Assembly (NCBI GenBank): GCA_039654915.1
Contig: CM077597.1
Location: 89,158,001 to 89,222,000, forward strand
Length of the DNA: 64,000 nt
From: Aquilaria yunnanensis
Taxonomy: Eukaryota; Streptophyta; Magnoliopsida; Malvales; Thymelaeaceae
Direction of reading: 5' to 3'
Positions 40,961-52,800 of the stretch are shown in pieces. The position numbers were made by a program, and so were the translations under genes. Position 1 is the stretch's first letter; each line of letters begins with the position of its first letter. Under the pieces are notes generated by a model. It was not told the origin of the DNA and made no database searches. It saw only the letters and a program-made list of their open reading frames with translations.

Positions 40961-41795
40961 CCAATTGATTAAAATTTAGAGCCTCAGGAATTACCCGAGG
41001 TAAGCCTCAAAGGTAATACAACCCAAAAATCACACAAAACTTTAGGTCGAAAGCCCGCACAGGGTAACTCATTCAAAGGGGCACTAGACATCAAAGCTAT
41101 TCGAGTGTTTTCAAGGGCACACCACTCCTTTTAGACTAAAACTCATCACTTGATTATCCAAATGATACACTTGGGGCCTAAGCAGGTTTACAGAAATTAG
41201 GAATGAAGACAAATACAAACTCTCAAAGATTTTGATCCTATAAGTCACCATTTGCCTTTTTGTGATTGTCCGTGATTGAAGACAAATGCAAACTTTTGGA
41301 GATTTTGATCCCGTAAATAACCATTTGCCTTTTTGTGATTGTCGGTTAAGCCAGAAAGGCAAAACCTATAGTTTTTAAATTGGGCTTCTTCGCTTCAAAC
41401 CTTTGACCACTAAACTTTCACATCTAATAAGCTAGCATCGTCCTCAATCAACAAATCATACGATGGTCTTCCTTCCACCTCATGCCCTTGGAAAATTTAC
41501 TAGAAGCTTTATCTTTTATGAAATCAAAATAAAGTCCTACCACTGCCATGGCAAAAAATTTTAAGATTCAATTTTACTCCCAATTGAATCCCTTTTACCA
41601 TTTGCCAATGAATGAGAAGTCCATGTACAAATCAAATTAATCCTTATAGAAAAACCACACAAGCAATAAAAAATTAAACATATTTTCATAAAGAAAAGTG
41701 AAAAAAAAAACTAACTCAGCCAACCACTAGCAATCATCTTTGTCTCTTAATCATCTTTATGTGCATCAAGTCATTAAGCTAATTGTTATCATCTT
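40961..41795. other. Unassigned spacer with a 73-bp tandem duplication
   Basis: Two 73-bp units, 41206-41278 and 41279-41351, both start AAGACAAAT(A/G)CAAACT and contain CCATTTGCCTTTTTGTGATT. No gene recognised. Confidence 0.5.
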
Positions 41796-41798
41796 CAT

Positions 41799-44700
41799 CA
41801 CTAGTAAAATTTTGGCATTTACCAATGTGCATTTCCAATGACTATGCGTTGGTAATATTGAATTTCTACTGCATAGCCATTGGTAAATACACGTTGGTAA
41901 TTCGTGTGTTAGAAATCCAATTGTCAACGTGCAAAATTTAAGTCGTTGATAATTTCCAACGTGAACACATTGGTAACATATCCGTTAGTAATTATCAACG
42001 GTCATGTACCAGATTTGTTTTTCCAATAGACGAACAAATTACCAACTGCTATAACTATTGGTAAATATACCAACTGCTAAAGCCATCGGTAATCATTAAA
42101 AAAAACAAGTAAAGCACTTTTGAACTTTCCAACCATGAGCCATTGGAAACTGCCATCTAAAAAAAATACTTAATATTTAAATTATACGTTATATTCACTA
42201 AAAATTATATTTAGTAAAATTATATAACCAAGATTTTATTATTACATGAAAAATTTAAAAATAAAGTAAAAATTCAAAAATATATAATTTCACAAAAATT
42301 AACTAAAAATTCAAAAAAAATTAGAAATTCATAAAAGGTTACCAAAATTAAAAAGAAATTTAAAATTAACAAAAAATTCCAAAATTGAAAAATACCACAA
42401 AAACTAACTAAAAATTTACAAAATTAAAAAAATCAATGGAATTCATAAAAATTTCCACAAAATTACGAAGAAATTAAAAAATAACAAAAATTCCAAAAGT
42501 TATAATAAATTCAAAAATCACACACAAAATTAACTAAAAATTGAAAAAACGAAAATGAAAATGAAATCAACAATAAAAAAAATTTCAAAAAATGAAAATG
42601 AAATCAACAATAAAAAAAATTTCAAAAAATGAAACACCCAAATCTACAAATTCAATAGAAAATGAAAACCGAAATCACTAAAAAGGCAAGGAGTTGGATC
42701 AGCAAGGCGAGGTAAGGATAGGAGGCGTTCAGCGATCCGGCAGGAGGCTGGGCCGACAACGCATAGAGGGTGAACAGCGGAAAGGGTAGAGGCGACAGAG
42801 GGAAAATGAAAGGAGGAAGGACGACGACGGAGGAGAGACAAAGGACGAGGAGAAGGAGGACGGACAGAAAAGGAGAAGGAGAAGAAGGAAAGATGGAGGA
42901 TGAAGGAGAGGGGACAGAAGGAAAAATGGCAGAAGGGAGGCTAGGCAGTGGACGGAGGTGAAGGCAGAAAGACAAGAGCAGAGAGGGAAGATAAGTGATG
43001 AAAGGTAGCAGAGAAGTTAGGAGAAGCGAGAGGCATCAGGTAAGAGGAAAAGTGAGGGTATATATATGGGTTACGTCAGAGTTATGGGTTTTTTTGGGCT
43101 CGGTGGGTTTTTTGGCCATATATATATATATATACACGAGTTACACTGCCCCGCACTATGTAGAGGATATTTTTTATAATAAATTTAGTACAAAAAATAT
43201 AAATAATAAATAATTAAAAAATATGAAAAAATATGATTAAAGCTGAATTATATAGAGAATATTTTTTACAATAAATTTAGTAGAAAAAATGTAAATAATA
43301 AATAATTAAAAAATATGAAAAAATATTATTAAAGCCGAACTACCTTAACAATAACTGAAATTAGGTAAAGAGAAACATAAAGTAACTAAAAATTTTCCTC
43401 TTTATAAAATTAAATTTTAATTTTTAATATCAATGAAAAATTTATTTAGAAAAATTTACTTTCAATTTTAGTAATTATAGACCAAATTATTTTATTGAAC
43501 CATAGAGAACAATTCATACTGCAATAGGCAATCATGAATAACAAAATAATATGATTGAAACATAGAATTGTGCTTAATTTATGTTAATAAATTTACAATT
43601 TAACCATTAATTTAATAAAGATAAAAAAAATTTAAGTAAAGCTGAATCAACCAAAACTATAGCTAGAAGGATGTAAATTATAATGATTAAAGTTTTATTT
43701 TGAAAAAAAAAATTAAAGAAAAGCATAAAAAAAGGTTTGAACCAAGATTGAAAATGAAAAAATATTAGGTATTAAAGGCTTGACAATTGATTTAATGAAT
43801 GTACAAAAATCACTTAACACAAAAACAAATAAATTATGATAACTAAGATCTTACTTTAGAATATAGTACATAAAAACAATAAAAATGTTGGGGACCAAGA
43901 GAATAAATAAAAATAATCTAGTTAAATATTTATTAAATTTGAGGGCCAACATAAAAGATGGATAGAAAATATGGATGAACGTGGAAAAGAGTAGAAGCTT
44001 AGGGATTAAACTGACATTTAACTAGACAACCTAAAACTGGAGAAATTGTAAAATGGGCCCCTAAAAATGTGAGTACCTTATGAAAAAGGAATTGAACTTA
44101 AGGAAGAGTCAATTGTGTTTGAAAAGGGAAAAAAAACTGTTCATCTTCAATGATGAACATATGTGGGTTAGTAGTAATATAATCAATATAAGTCATTAAT
44201 GAAATAATGTAAAAGTGTAAGACTTACTTTGACATTAAGTATAATCTAAGTATAAATAATTATAAGTACATAGAGTAGTCAGTTGAAGATGTGTTTATAT
44301 AATATCAAAAAAGCATTAAAGATAATAAATAAAAAATAATTAAAGTAATTCTATTAATCAATTCAATTAAACTATTAAGAGAAAAAAAGTTTCTGGTGTT
44401 CATAGTGTAGAATAACATTGCACAATATACATGCATAGGTTTTCCAGATTTTTTACTCACTAATAAATTAGTGATAAAATAAAACCTTTAAAGAATTGTG
44501 CACTTATACATAATACAAATTGTTTGCTTATTTCAACAAATCAAAATTATAAATCAAATCTATGTAAAATGCTCATACATTATGAAAAGTGTGCATTTTT
44601 TTTCAACTAATTAAAACTTTGAATCAAACCTATATAATAAAACTCTAAGTCAAACCATGCAAAAGAAAAAACTTTTGGTATTTAACATGATTGATAAAAC

Positions 44701-45961
44701 ATGTCACTCACTTTCATTTAAGGTTTTATAATTTTGAATTTAAATATGTCATTAAAATTTTTATTTTCCTTAAAGTTCATATCGTGTGTCTAAAAGCTTG
44801 CCACATTTACGACCAAGGATTAAGATAGCCTTCTTCCCATCTCCTTAAAAACTTTTGACTTTTAGTATATATAAAAATTTTGATTAGCAAAGAGGAAAAA
44901 AAATTATGACAGATTATGAAAGTTGGGGATCATTATAGCAAGAATGTTATATCCAGGGACTAAAGAAGAGATTTGACCATTCTGCAAAACAAGACTGGAA
45001 TGACGGATAAAATAGTGTTGGGTGCTTGTAATGTTTACTATATCTAGTAATGTTCCTCAATTTTTATAATATGACAATCAGGTCACTGTTAGCAAATGGT
45101 CTACCCTTTAGCTGGTGACAAAATGCTAAAGTGGGAGAGCATTATGGCAGATGTGAAAAATTTTGGGATCGAAAGAGGTGTTTGACCATAAGTTGGAAGA
45201 AGAAAAAAAAAAAAAAGGGACACATGGATTCTACTGTTTATGAACAGTAAAACCCACTTCTTCTTTATTAGAATATAATATAGATATATATATATATATA
45301 TATAATTTTAAAATGATATAATTGACTATATTAATATGAATGTATGTATCATATATTTAATGTATGTTTGTATCATATAGTTAATGTATATATATGAGAT
45401 ATTTTTATTACATATTCTTATATATGATACATTATTATTATTGATTGATAATATATAATTTAAATTATAATTAATATGTGTAATTTTTTTAAAAAAATAT
45501 TACTTTACTTTCTACAATATATAATTTTATTTTTGATTATTATCATGATACATTATAACATATATGATATATTTTAAATATATAAAGTATATTTGAAATA
45601 TATATTACTAATGTGCATGCACGTTGGTAAATTATCAATTGACTTCCAAACATAATAATTAGTTAATTAATCAATTTGATACTCATTATATTGCTATTAT
45701 AATAAATATTATTTAAATTTGTTGTTTGATCATTTACTTAGTTTGTGAGACATTTATTATTAAATGAGCTCTTATCATAACATGGACAATAAACTATCTT
45801 TTTTATTTGAGAAAAGGAATTGAAAATTTTTACATGTATAATGTAATGTGGAGCAAGGATAATTGGTTTATTATATACATTAAAATCATAAATTTTAATT
45901 TCATTATAAAAATATGTTCATATATTTTTCATACACATTAATTATAAATTTTGTGTGTGTG

Positions 45962-45994
<33 letters not shown>

Positions 45995-46171
45995 GATTGA
46001 TATCATATAATAATAATAATAATAATAATAATATGATATATAACTATTACCAACACGTTTGACTATTAGTAAATTTTAATTCTTTTTACTAATAATCTAA
46101 TGCATTAGTAATTACTAATGCACAAACCGTTAGTAATTTATCCGTTGGAAAACCTAATTTTTTTAGTAGTG
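41799..46171. mobile_element. CACTA (En/Spm-type) element, non-autonomous, 4.4 kb
   Basis: The left terminus is CACTAGTAAAATTT and the right terminus TTTTTTTAGTAGTG; the perfect 3-bp duplication CAT is at 41796-41798 and 46172-46174. Both subterminal regions are packed with TTACCAACG / CGTTGGTAA words in both orientations (left to about 42150, right from about 45610), as in plant CACTA elements. The interior is very AT-rich apart from a purine-rich GC block at 42660-43060. No transposase exons are recognisable, so it depends on another element. Confidence 0.85.
42660..43060. other. GC-rich block inside the CACTA element
   Basis: It stands out from the surrounding AT-rich DNA (repeated GGAGGA, GAAGGAGA, GACGAC words). 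The minus strand is open for 107 codons with a Ser/Pro-rich low-complexity product. It could be a captured host fragment; no protein family is recognised. Confidence 0.35.
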
Positions 46172-46174
46172 CAT

Positions 46175-46795
46175 TCTTCAATCGCTCCTTCATACGCTGC
46201 GCGCCACCAACTGCCACTACTTAGTCTCGAATTGATTACGAATTTGTCTGTACGGATCTATCAAAGAACAAATTCCTCGATTTGTACCAAGTTCAAACGA
46301 CTTCTATGGTTCAACTTTGGTGGGGATGAGTTTGAGAAAGGGGGGGTCTAGAGACAGGAGCAAAGCAAAGACGACGATAATGAAGGCTAAAGGCGATGGA
46401 TGAAAATTCCATGAAGGTTTGGGGTCCAGAACTTTCTTTAATTATTCCTTTTTTTTGGTCTTTTTTCGGGTGTTTGTTCCTTTTTTCTTGGTATTTGATT
46501 CGATATTTTAGGTCTAGTTAATTGAAATTATTAATAATGTACCAAATAATTTATTTCTATTTATATTGATTATTTGTTCAAATTACAAATTTATTGAAAC
46601 ATTTAGTTTGAAGAATCGCCAACTTTTAAATATTTTTTGGAAGAATGAATTTTTTATTAATTTTTTAGTTTCGTAGATGATAGATATTTATACAAACTTA
46701 GTTACCATATAGCTTAATTAACAGCTCACTTTCTTTTATATGATGAGAACTAGTTTTTAAAATAAATGAAGATTAACTAAAATTTATTTTTCCTA
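46175..46795. other. Unassigned spacer
   Basis: A GC-richer stretch at about 46180-46430 is followed by AT-rich DNA. No recognisable gene. Confidence 0.3.
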
Positions 46796-47508
46796 AAATA
46801 TACTTTCCCCACCCCATGTTCTTTGTACTGTATTTCTTTTTGGGTCATTTTAAATTTTTTGCACCATTTCCTTTTTTTTGGAAAATTTTAGAGCATAGAA
46901 TGACTGTTATACCCTCATATCACATTAACTTTCACGGTCTCAGACGCCTCTTCCTCTCATTTTCTACATCCATTGTGATTGATGGGTTTAATCACCTCTG
47001 CTTGGTTGCCTCCACCCGCCATCGCTTATTTGTCTCCACTTCTGCCATCATCCGTTTGCTATCGTTGGATCAAAATTAATAGATCAAGTTTAACATCAAA
47101 ATCAAGGCAGTGGATTGAGACAAGTCAATGCTTCAGATTGAGGTGAGATGGAGGCAGAAATTGAAGGCATTTAGGCCTAGAATCATAATCAACGCGATTT
47201 CATACTCTAACAATTGATCAACGCGATGTATTGATGAATCGATAAGGATTATGTGACACATCGACAGATCGAAGGCAAAATCAACTAAGGTAGGGGTGAC
47301 GGATCGACTAATCAACACCAAGATTTGAGGACGGTGGATGATTCGAGGATGGAGGCAAGGTGTTGCTTAAAGGCAGGGTGCTGCTTAATGGCAGTGAATT
47401 GTTTGAGAGAGAAGGGTATATTTTTCTGAAGCGTGAAAATTTTAACTAGCATAAAAAATCATGCAAAATCAAATTGTACAGTCAATGTAGGACGGAGAGA
47501 ATATATTT
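46796..47508. mobile_element. Possible mariner/Stowaway-like element
   Basis: The ends are inverted-repeat-like: ATATACTTTCCCCACCCCATG on the left, and GGACGGAGAGAATATAT on the right, which reads inward ATATATTCTCTCCGTCC. CTCCGTCC-type ends with TA insertion sites are typical of plant mariner-like MITEs. The ~37-base end similarity is imperfect, and the interior (46910-47400) is non-repetitive, possibly captured. Confidence 0.45.
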
Positions 47509-48014
47509 TAACTAATTGAAAGTAATAAGTTGCTAATTACTAATATTAATTAAAAATACGAATATTCGAGTTATCAGAAACTAAAAAACTTTTTAGAAAT
47601 ATATTATGTATTTAAATAACAATTGGATTGGACGTGCTTGAGATGAATCTTTGGGGTTGATTTGCTTATTTCTTAAACGTTCATAGGTAATCAGAAGATT
47701 TGAGAGCACAAGCTTAACTGACAAAGTGAGAGCGATTATTATTTGGGAGGCAAAATGCAGGTTCGTGAGAAAAAAAGGAGACAAGTGTAGGTTGGTCCAA
47801 ACTTTAGGGGTATTTTTGTAGGTTTTCTTTATTATTTTTGTTTGCAAAAACATGTATTTTAATAATTTTATTTTTTACTTTGGAAAACATGAAAAAGTCA
47901 TAAAGATTTCCTATTACTGAAAAGGTCATCGGATCTTCCTTTCATGCAATAGTTGACAAAAATAGTCTGGCACCTTTTAGATAGTGGAAGGTTTACCTAG
48001 TGGCATCGGTCTGT
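47509..48014. other. AT-rich spacer
   Basis: No gene or repeat recognised. Confidence 0.3.
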
Positions 48015-48218
48015 AAATACCCCAAAATCCAAGGCTAGTCTCACAAGGTCAGTCGTGGTTCATATCAACCCGTAAATTACCCACCCGAACCCAAACCTGA
48101 ATGTGCGAATAAACCAACCGGCGTCATGGTTGTAGATGAAATCCTGTTTAACCTTATGACCTCATATGCGTAATGCCAAGCCAATGATTGTAGATTGAAT
48201 TACCTTTTTCCGCAATTG
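48015..48218 (+). repeat. Relic of a PELPK 3' flank
   Basis: It matches 9699-9912 (shared blocks CCAAGGCTAGT, CCGCAAATTACCC-like, TGTAGATTG, CTTTTTCCGCAA), which lies downstream of the PELPK gene at 9013. Here no gene precedes it. Confidence 0.7.
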
Positions 48219-48399
48219 ATGCTACTTTACTTTGATTTTCTATAAATTTTTGTATTTAAACTTTAGTTTAAGTTAATTAATCGATGTTATAATTTCATGT
48301 TACTAATCATAGTGTAATTGAAATTAATGTGCAATATAATTTTCAAAAATTTATTTTTTTCAAAATTACTTATACTTTAAAATTATCTTCAAATATACT

Positions 48400-49470
48400 C
48401 ATCATTCTATATCTATTGAATTATTTGATTTGATACAAAAATTATAAAAATTTAAGAAATTTATGTGTTGATTTTGCTTTTATTCTTAACCTTTTGTACA
48501 TAAATGGAGAATGTTAAAAAAAGTGAATATTAAGAATCATAATTTGAATAATTAAGTATGGTAAAGTAATCAATTAAATATAAAAATATTACAAAAATTT
48601 ATATCAATTCAAAATAAAATATATTATAATAATTTTGAGAGATAATAATAAGTAAGGATGTCAATGTCATGGAAGGAAGAGAAAAACTTGCATGAGAAAC
48701 AAAGTAGAGGCAGGCTGAAGACCCGGTAGCGCTTCACAGGTCTTTGCATGTGCTACAGCCATCCAATTTTAAACCACGCCTGTCTGTCAAACTTTCTCTA
48801 TCTTTTCTTTTCTTAAAAAAACTTTTTACACAGAAAAAAATTAATACCTCCTCCTCATAAATACCCTAAAATATTAAAATTTCATAAGAAAAGTTAATAC
48901 AAAATAAAAATTTATATGCCATCTTCACTTTTACCTTTTACTTTTTTTTCATGTAAACTAAGAATGATGAAAAAATTAAATATTAAAATAATAGTTTGAT
49001 GAGTATAAAAGTATAGTAAAGTTATAAGGCAATCTAAAATAGTAAATGTTGTGAAGAGAATGTGATATGAAGAGAATACTTCTATATAGTTGATGTATCA
49101 TTGAACCATTATTGTGTTTCAGAACGATTAAATTATGAGTTTTTACATTATTTTTAATTTTTTTTATCAATTTCACTTAAATTATATGCCAATTGAAACT
49201 CTATAATTTAAGAAACTCAAGAACTATTTTTAGATTTTTTTTAAAAATAATAATTTCTTATAGAATATTTTTTTTATAAGTTGGTTTTGGAAAAATTTTT
49301 AAAAAAATTTGTTATTTCTAAAAAATTTTTATTGGTGATTATTAGATAAGTGAATTGTTAGTTTTTAAATAGCATTAATTCTGGAAAAAAAACCCATAAA
49401 ATTAAAAATAATAATTTTTTTTATCTATTCCACAATAATGATAGTAAAAAATATACTACATCAAAATAAA
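48400..49470 (+). repeat. PELPK upstream unit, copy 4, without a gene
   Basis: Collinear with the promoter units at 3668, 7364 and 12369 (AATAATAAGTAAGG, GAAGACCCGGTAGCGC, GTGCTACAGCCATCCAA, ending near ATAGTAAAAAATATACTAC). It lacks all the insertions of copy 1 and keeps the empty site of the foldback element (AATAAAATA, 48613-48621). The proximal promoter and coding region are gone; unrelated sequence starts at about 49471. Confidence 0.75.
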
Positions 49471-49898
49471 CCTGTTTTCTTTTTTTTTTTGTTTGCAATT
49501 TTAGATTATTCTTTTCCTTGTATTCGTTCAGACAAACAAACTAATCTGACCCTGACATAATTCCGCGATCCGATGCAGGTCCAAATCAATCACCCACTCG
49601 CACACATCCGCGTGTGGTTCAGTCTCTCTCACTCGCCCGCCTCCACTAGCACGTGCGACCCTCTTCGTCGTCTTCGCCACTCTGCCGATTCCCCACCTGG
49701 AAGTAAGCTTTCCCACACAAAACCCCTTCTTCAATAAATCCAATGCGGAAAATTGATTAAACCCTTTCCAAGTTCTCCTCCGAATAGGGTTTTTCACGTT
49801 TCATTTCGTTGATCCAGCCTCGAATTTTGCTAATTTTTCATGCGATTACCAGTCCTGAAGTCGGTAGGAGCTCCGGTGTGATTCTGGTCGAAGTTACG
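49471..49898 (+). promoter_or_regulatory. Upstream region and 5' leader of the chorein-N gene
   Basis: It is GC-richer than its surroundings, with CT-rich stretches (TCTCTCTCACTCGCCCGCC) as often seen in plant 5' leaders and a G-box CACGTG at 49650-49655. No clear TATA box. Transcription start not determined. Confidence 0.45.
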
Positions 49899-52800
49899 AT
49901 GGAGTCGATACTGGCGCGGGCATTGGAGTACACTCTCAAGTATTGGCTTAAGTCATTTTCCAGAGATCAGTTCAAGTTGCAGGGTCGGACCGTACGGCTC
50001 TCCAATTTGGGTAGCTGCTTTGATTGGATCTAAACTTTTTGCCAATTCGTGGTTGTAGTATTTGATTTGTTTTTCACGGTTGCATTTTTATTTTGTAGAT
50101 ATTAATGGAGACGCTTTGCATGCCAGCATGGGACTGCCGCCAGCGCTACATGTCACAACTGCTAAAGTTCGGAAACTGGAAATCATGGTTGGTTGGTTTT
50201 GTTCTTGATCTTCAGTTACTTGGCTTGTTTGGTTTGGAGATAAAAATTTGTTCTCCAGCTTATTTGTGAACACTTGTCATCTAAGTGAGAGTTGCAAGCA
50301 TTGTTTTATAATTTCCAGAAATAGCGTATAAAGGAAATAGTTTGATTGAATTGAAATGTAAGATAAGTGTTGATCATGTTTTGCTTACCATTAACAGCTT
50401 TAAGAGGAATGTGACGTTTTGTCATTTCTCTTTGGTCGTGTGGCAATTTTTTGTAGGGCCATTTTATGCAAAGCCGAAATGTAAATAAAAATTGGATTTA
50501 TGGCTTCTAACTCTGTTACTGCTTCTTCCAGTCTGAAGTGTGATCGACATAGTTTTGTAGAATATCATACTCTTCATGATGTACCTGTTTCTCATCAACA
50601 GAAGTGAATGCTTTTCCCTCGTGATTCTTGGATGCTAGCCTGAAAACCATGTTATTGTTCTAATAGCTTCCATACATCAGTAATGTCCAAGTCGAACCCA
50701 TCGTCGTTCAAATTGATAGGCTTGATTTGGTTCTAGAGGAAAATCGTGATGTTGATTTACTGAAGAGCCCATGCAGGTAAAATGATCATTTTTCATCAAA
50801 GTGTATTTCAAGGAAAGGAAAAGACTGGTCTTTTCTAGTGAAGTACATGGTATTGTTTGAAACTAATTATCTCACTTGGATGTGCAGTTCACAGCCATCA
50901 ACTACTGCCGGGAAAGGGAGTGGGTATGGCTTTGCTGATAAGGTTGGGCTCTTATCTCAAGTTTAAGTGCCATAGCTAATTGCTATCTTTGTAATCTATT
51001 ACTCCTACTTGGTTTATGAGATTTTAGCTTTCTTTCCTGTGTATCTCAAGTGTTAAGATCTTTTTCCCTTACAATAGCTGTTGTTTGGACATTGTGATAT
51101 GGCATAAGTGCCACATCTAATTGCTATTTTTAGATGGCCTTTTCTCATTCATTTGAAGCTGATTGGTTGAAGCTATTGCCAAATGTATTTTAACTCACGT
51201 TCTTCTACATTTGAGATTTGACCGTTGTTGTGTTACCTCTAGTTGGTCTTTCCATGTTGTCGCTAGATCTATAACAAGTTGTATGTATGTTTTTGTGCTG
51301 TAAGAGATATATCCCCTTTTTACATGGGCATGTAGCTAATTAAATCAACAGACCTTTTTCTGTTGGATATGATAAATCCAAATATTTATCTCTATATCTC
51401 TCAAGAGCTTGGGTTCTGTAGATTAAAAACAAAAGCTAAAGAATGTCAAAAAGTGGTTGTCTATTATAAACAGGGTTTTGGTGTCATCATTATCACTGGA
51501 GAGACCGAATTTGAAGGTGACATATTTACCTCTATTACCAGATTGCAGATGGAATGACTATACAGGTTTGCACTGTCAATCTTATGCTTGAAACTCGTGG
51601 TGCTGCTTACTGTGAAGGAGATGCAACATGGTAGGTTTTCTACTCTTTTTTACCAGGTTGCTGATTCAGATTTGTCAACATACCCTTTGTATGTATAAGT
51701 CAACATTACAAAATTTCTTATGTTACTGCAGTTTACTTGCAATTTTTTGGCATTAGGGCTATAGTGAATTTGAGACAATCTAATTTTGATGGCTTTATTG
51801 CATTGAGGCAATCTGTTTTTTTTTTTTTTTTTTGGGGGGGGGGGGGGTGAGGGGGTGATTGAGGATAGTTTTATATCACAAAGAGTTCTTTTAAAAATAA
51901 CTCATCAGGATGACTAAAACTCCATCTTAAAATATTTAAAATGTTATTTTCCATTGATGTTTGCACGGCCTGGCATGGACACTGACTAAGTACATCAGAA
52001 TTATCACCCGATTAATGTGCTCATTACCCATTTGGTTATTTGGCGGGGAGAAATGTTGGAGGATTTAGTTTTGCATTTGGTTATTTGGCACATTGTGTTT
52101 GCCTTGGAGGTCCTGAGTTTAAAATGTTGTACTTGTCTCATTACCCATTTTATTCTACATTATGCTTCTTGTTAAAGATTCATGATATATACTTTTGTAC
52201 TAATAATAACACTTGTATTTGGTCTTCTTAACTAATTTTTCTTCTCAAGGAGTATGCTCCTTCAATGAAGTTCATGATATTTGCTTTTCTGGTTATATCT
52301 GAGTACATAGAAGGTTTTCTCAGTTCGTTTTTCTTTCTCATGAGTTTGGCCCCATATGAAATTTTACGTCACAATTCTACCCTATCTTTTACTTTATAGG
52401 CTGTGGATTAGCCTTATCACTTTTTTTGTAACGTTGTCAGGGCACCACCTATGGCATGTGTCACACTACGGAATCTTGTACTATATACTACCAATGAAAG
52501 TTGGCAGGTATTTTCGTTGTATAGTTGCTATAGTTAATTCCTTTCAATTTCTTTGTGGTATACAATTGATGGTGATGAACTTTCCATGACAGGTTGTAAA
52601 TCTTAAGGAGGCAAGAGATTTTTCCTCTAACAAAATGTCCATCTATGTTTTCAAGGTACTTTATGGAAATCTATCTCTTTGAAAGAAAGACATTACTTTT
52701 CTGTGCCTACATACATTGAGTTATCCATTTCCTGTCCTGTTTTATACTCTTATCTTTTCTCCATGTTTGGAAAGAAGGTTTGCATGTTTTGTACAGTTTG

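Noticed and set aside
42652..42975. 107-codon minus-strand frame in the CACTA element
   Set aside because: Ser/Pro-rich low complexity from a purine-rich block; no domain or splice support.
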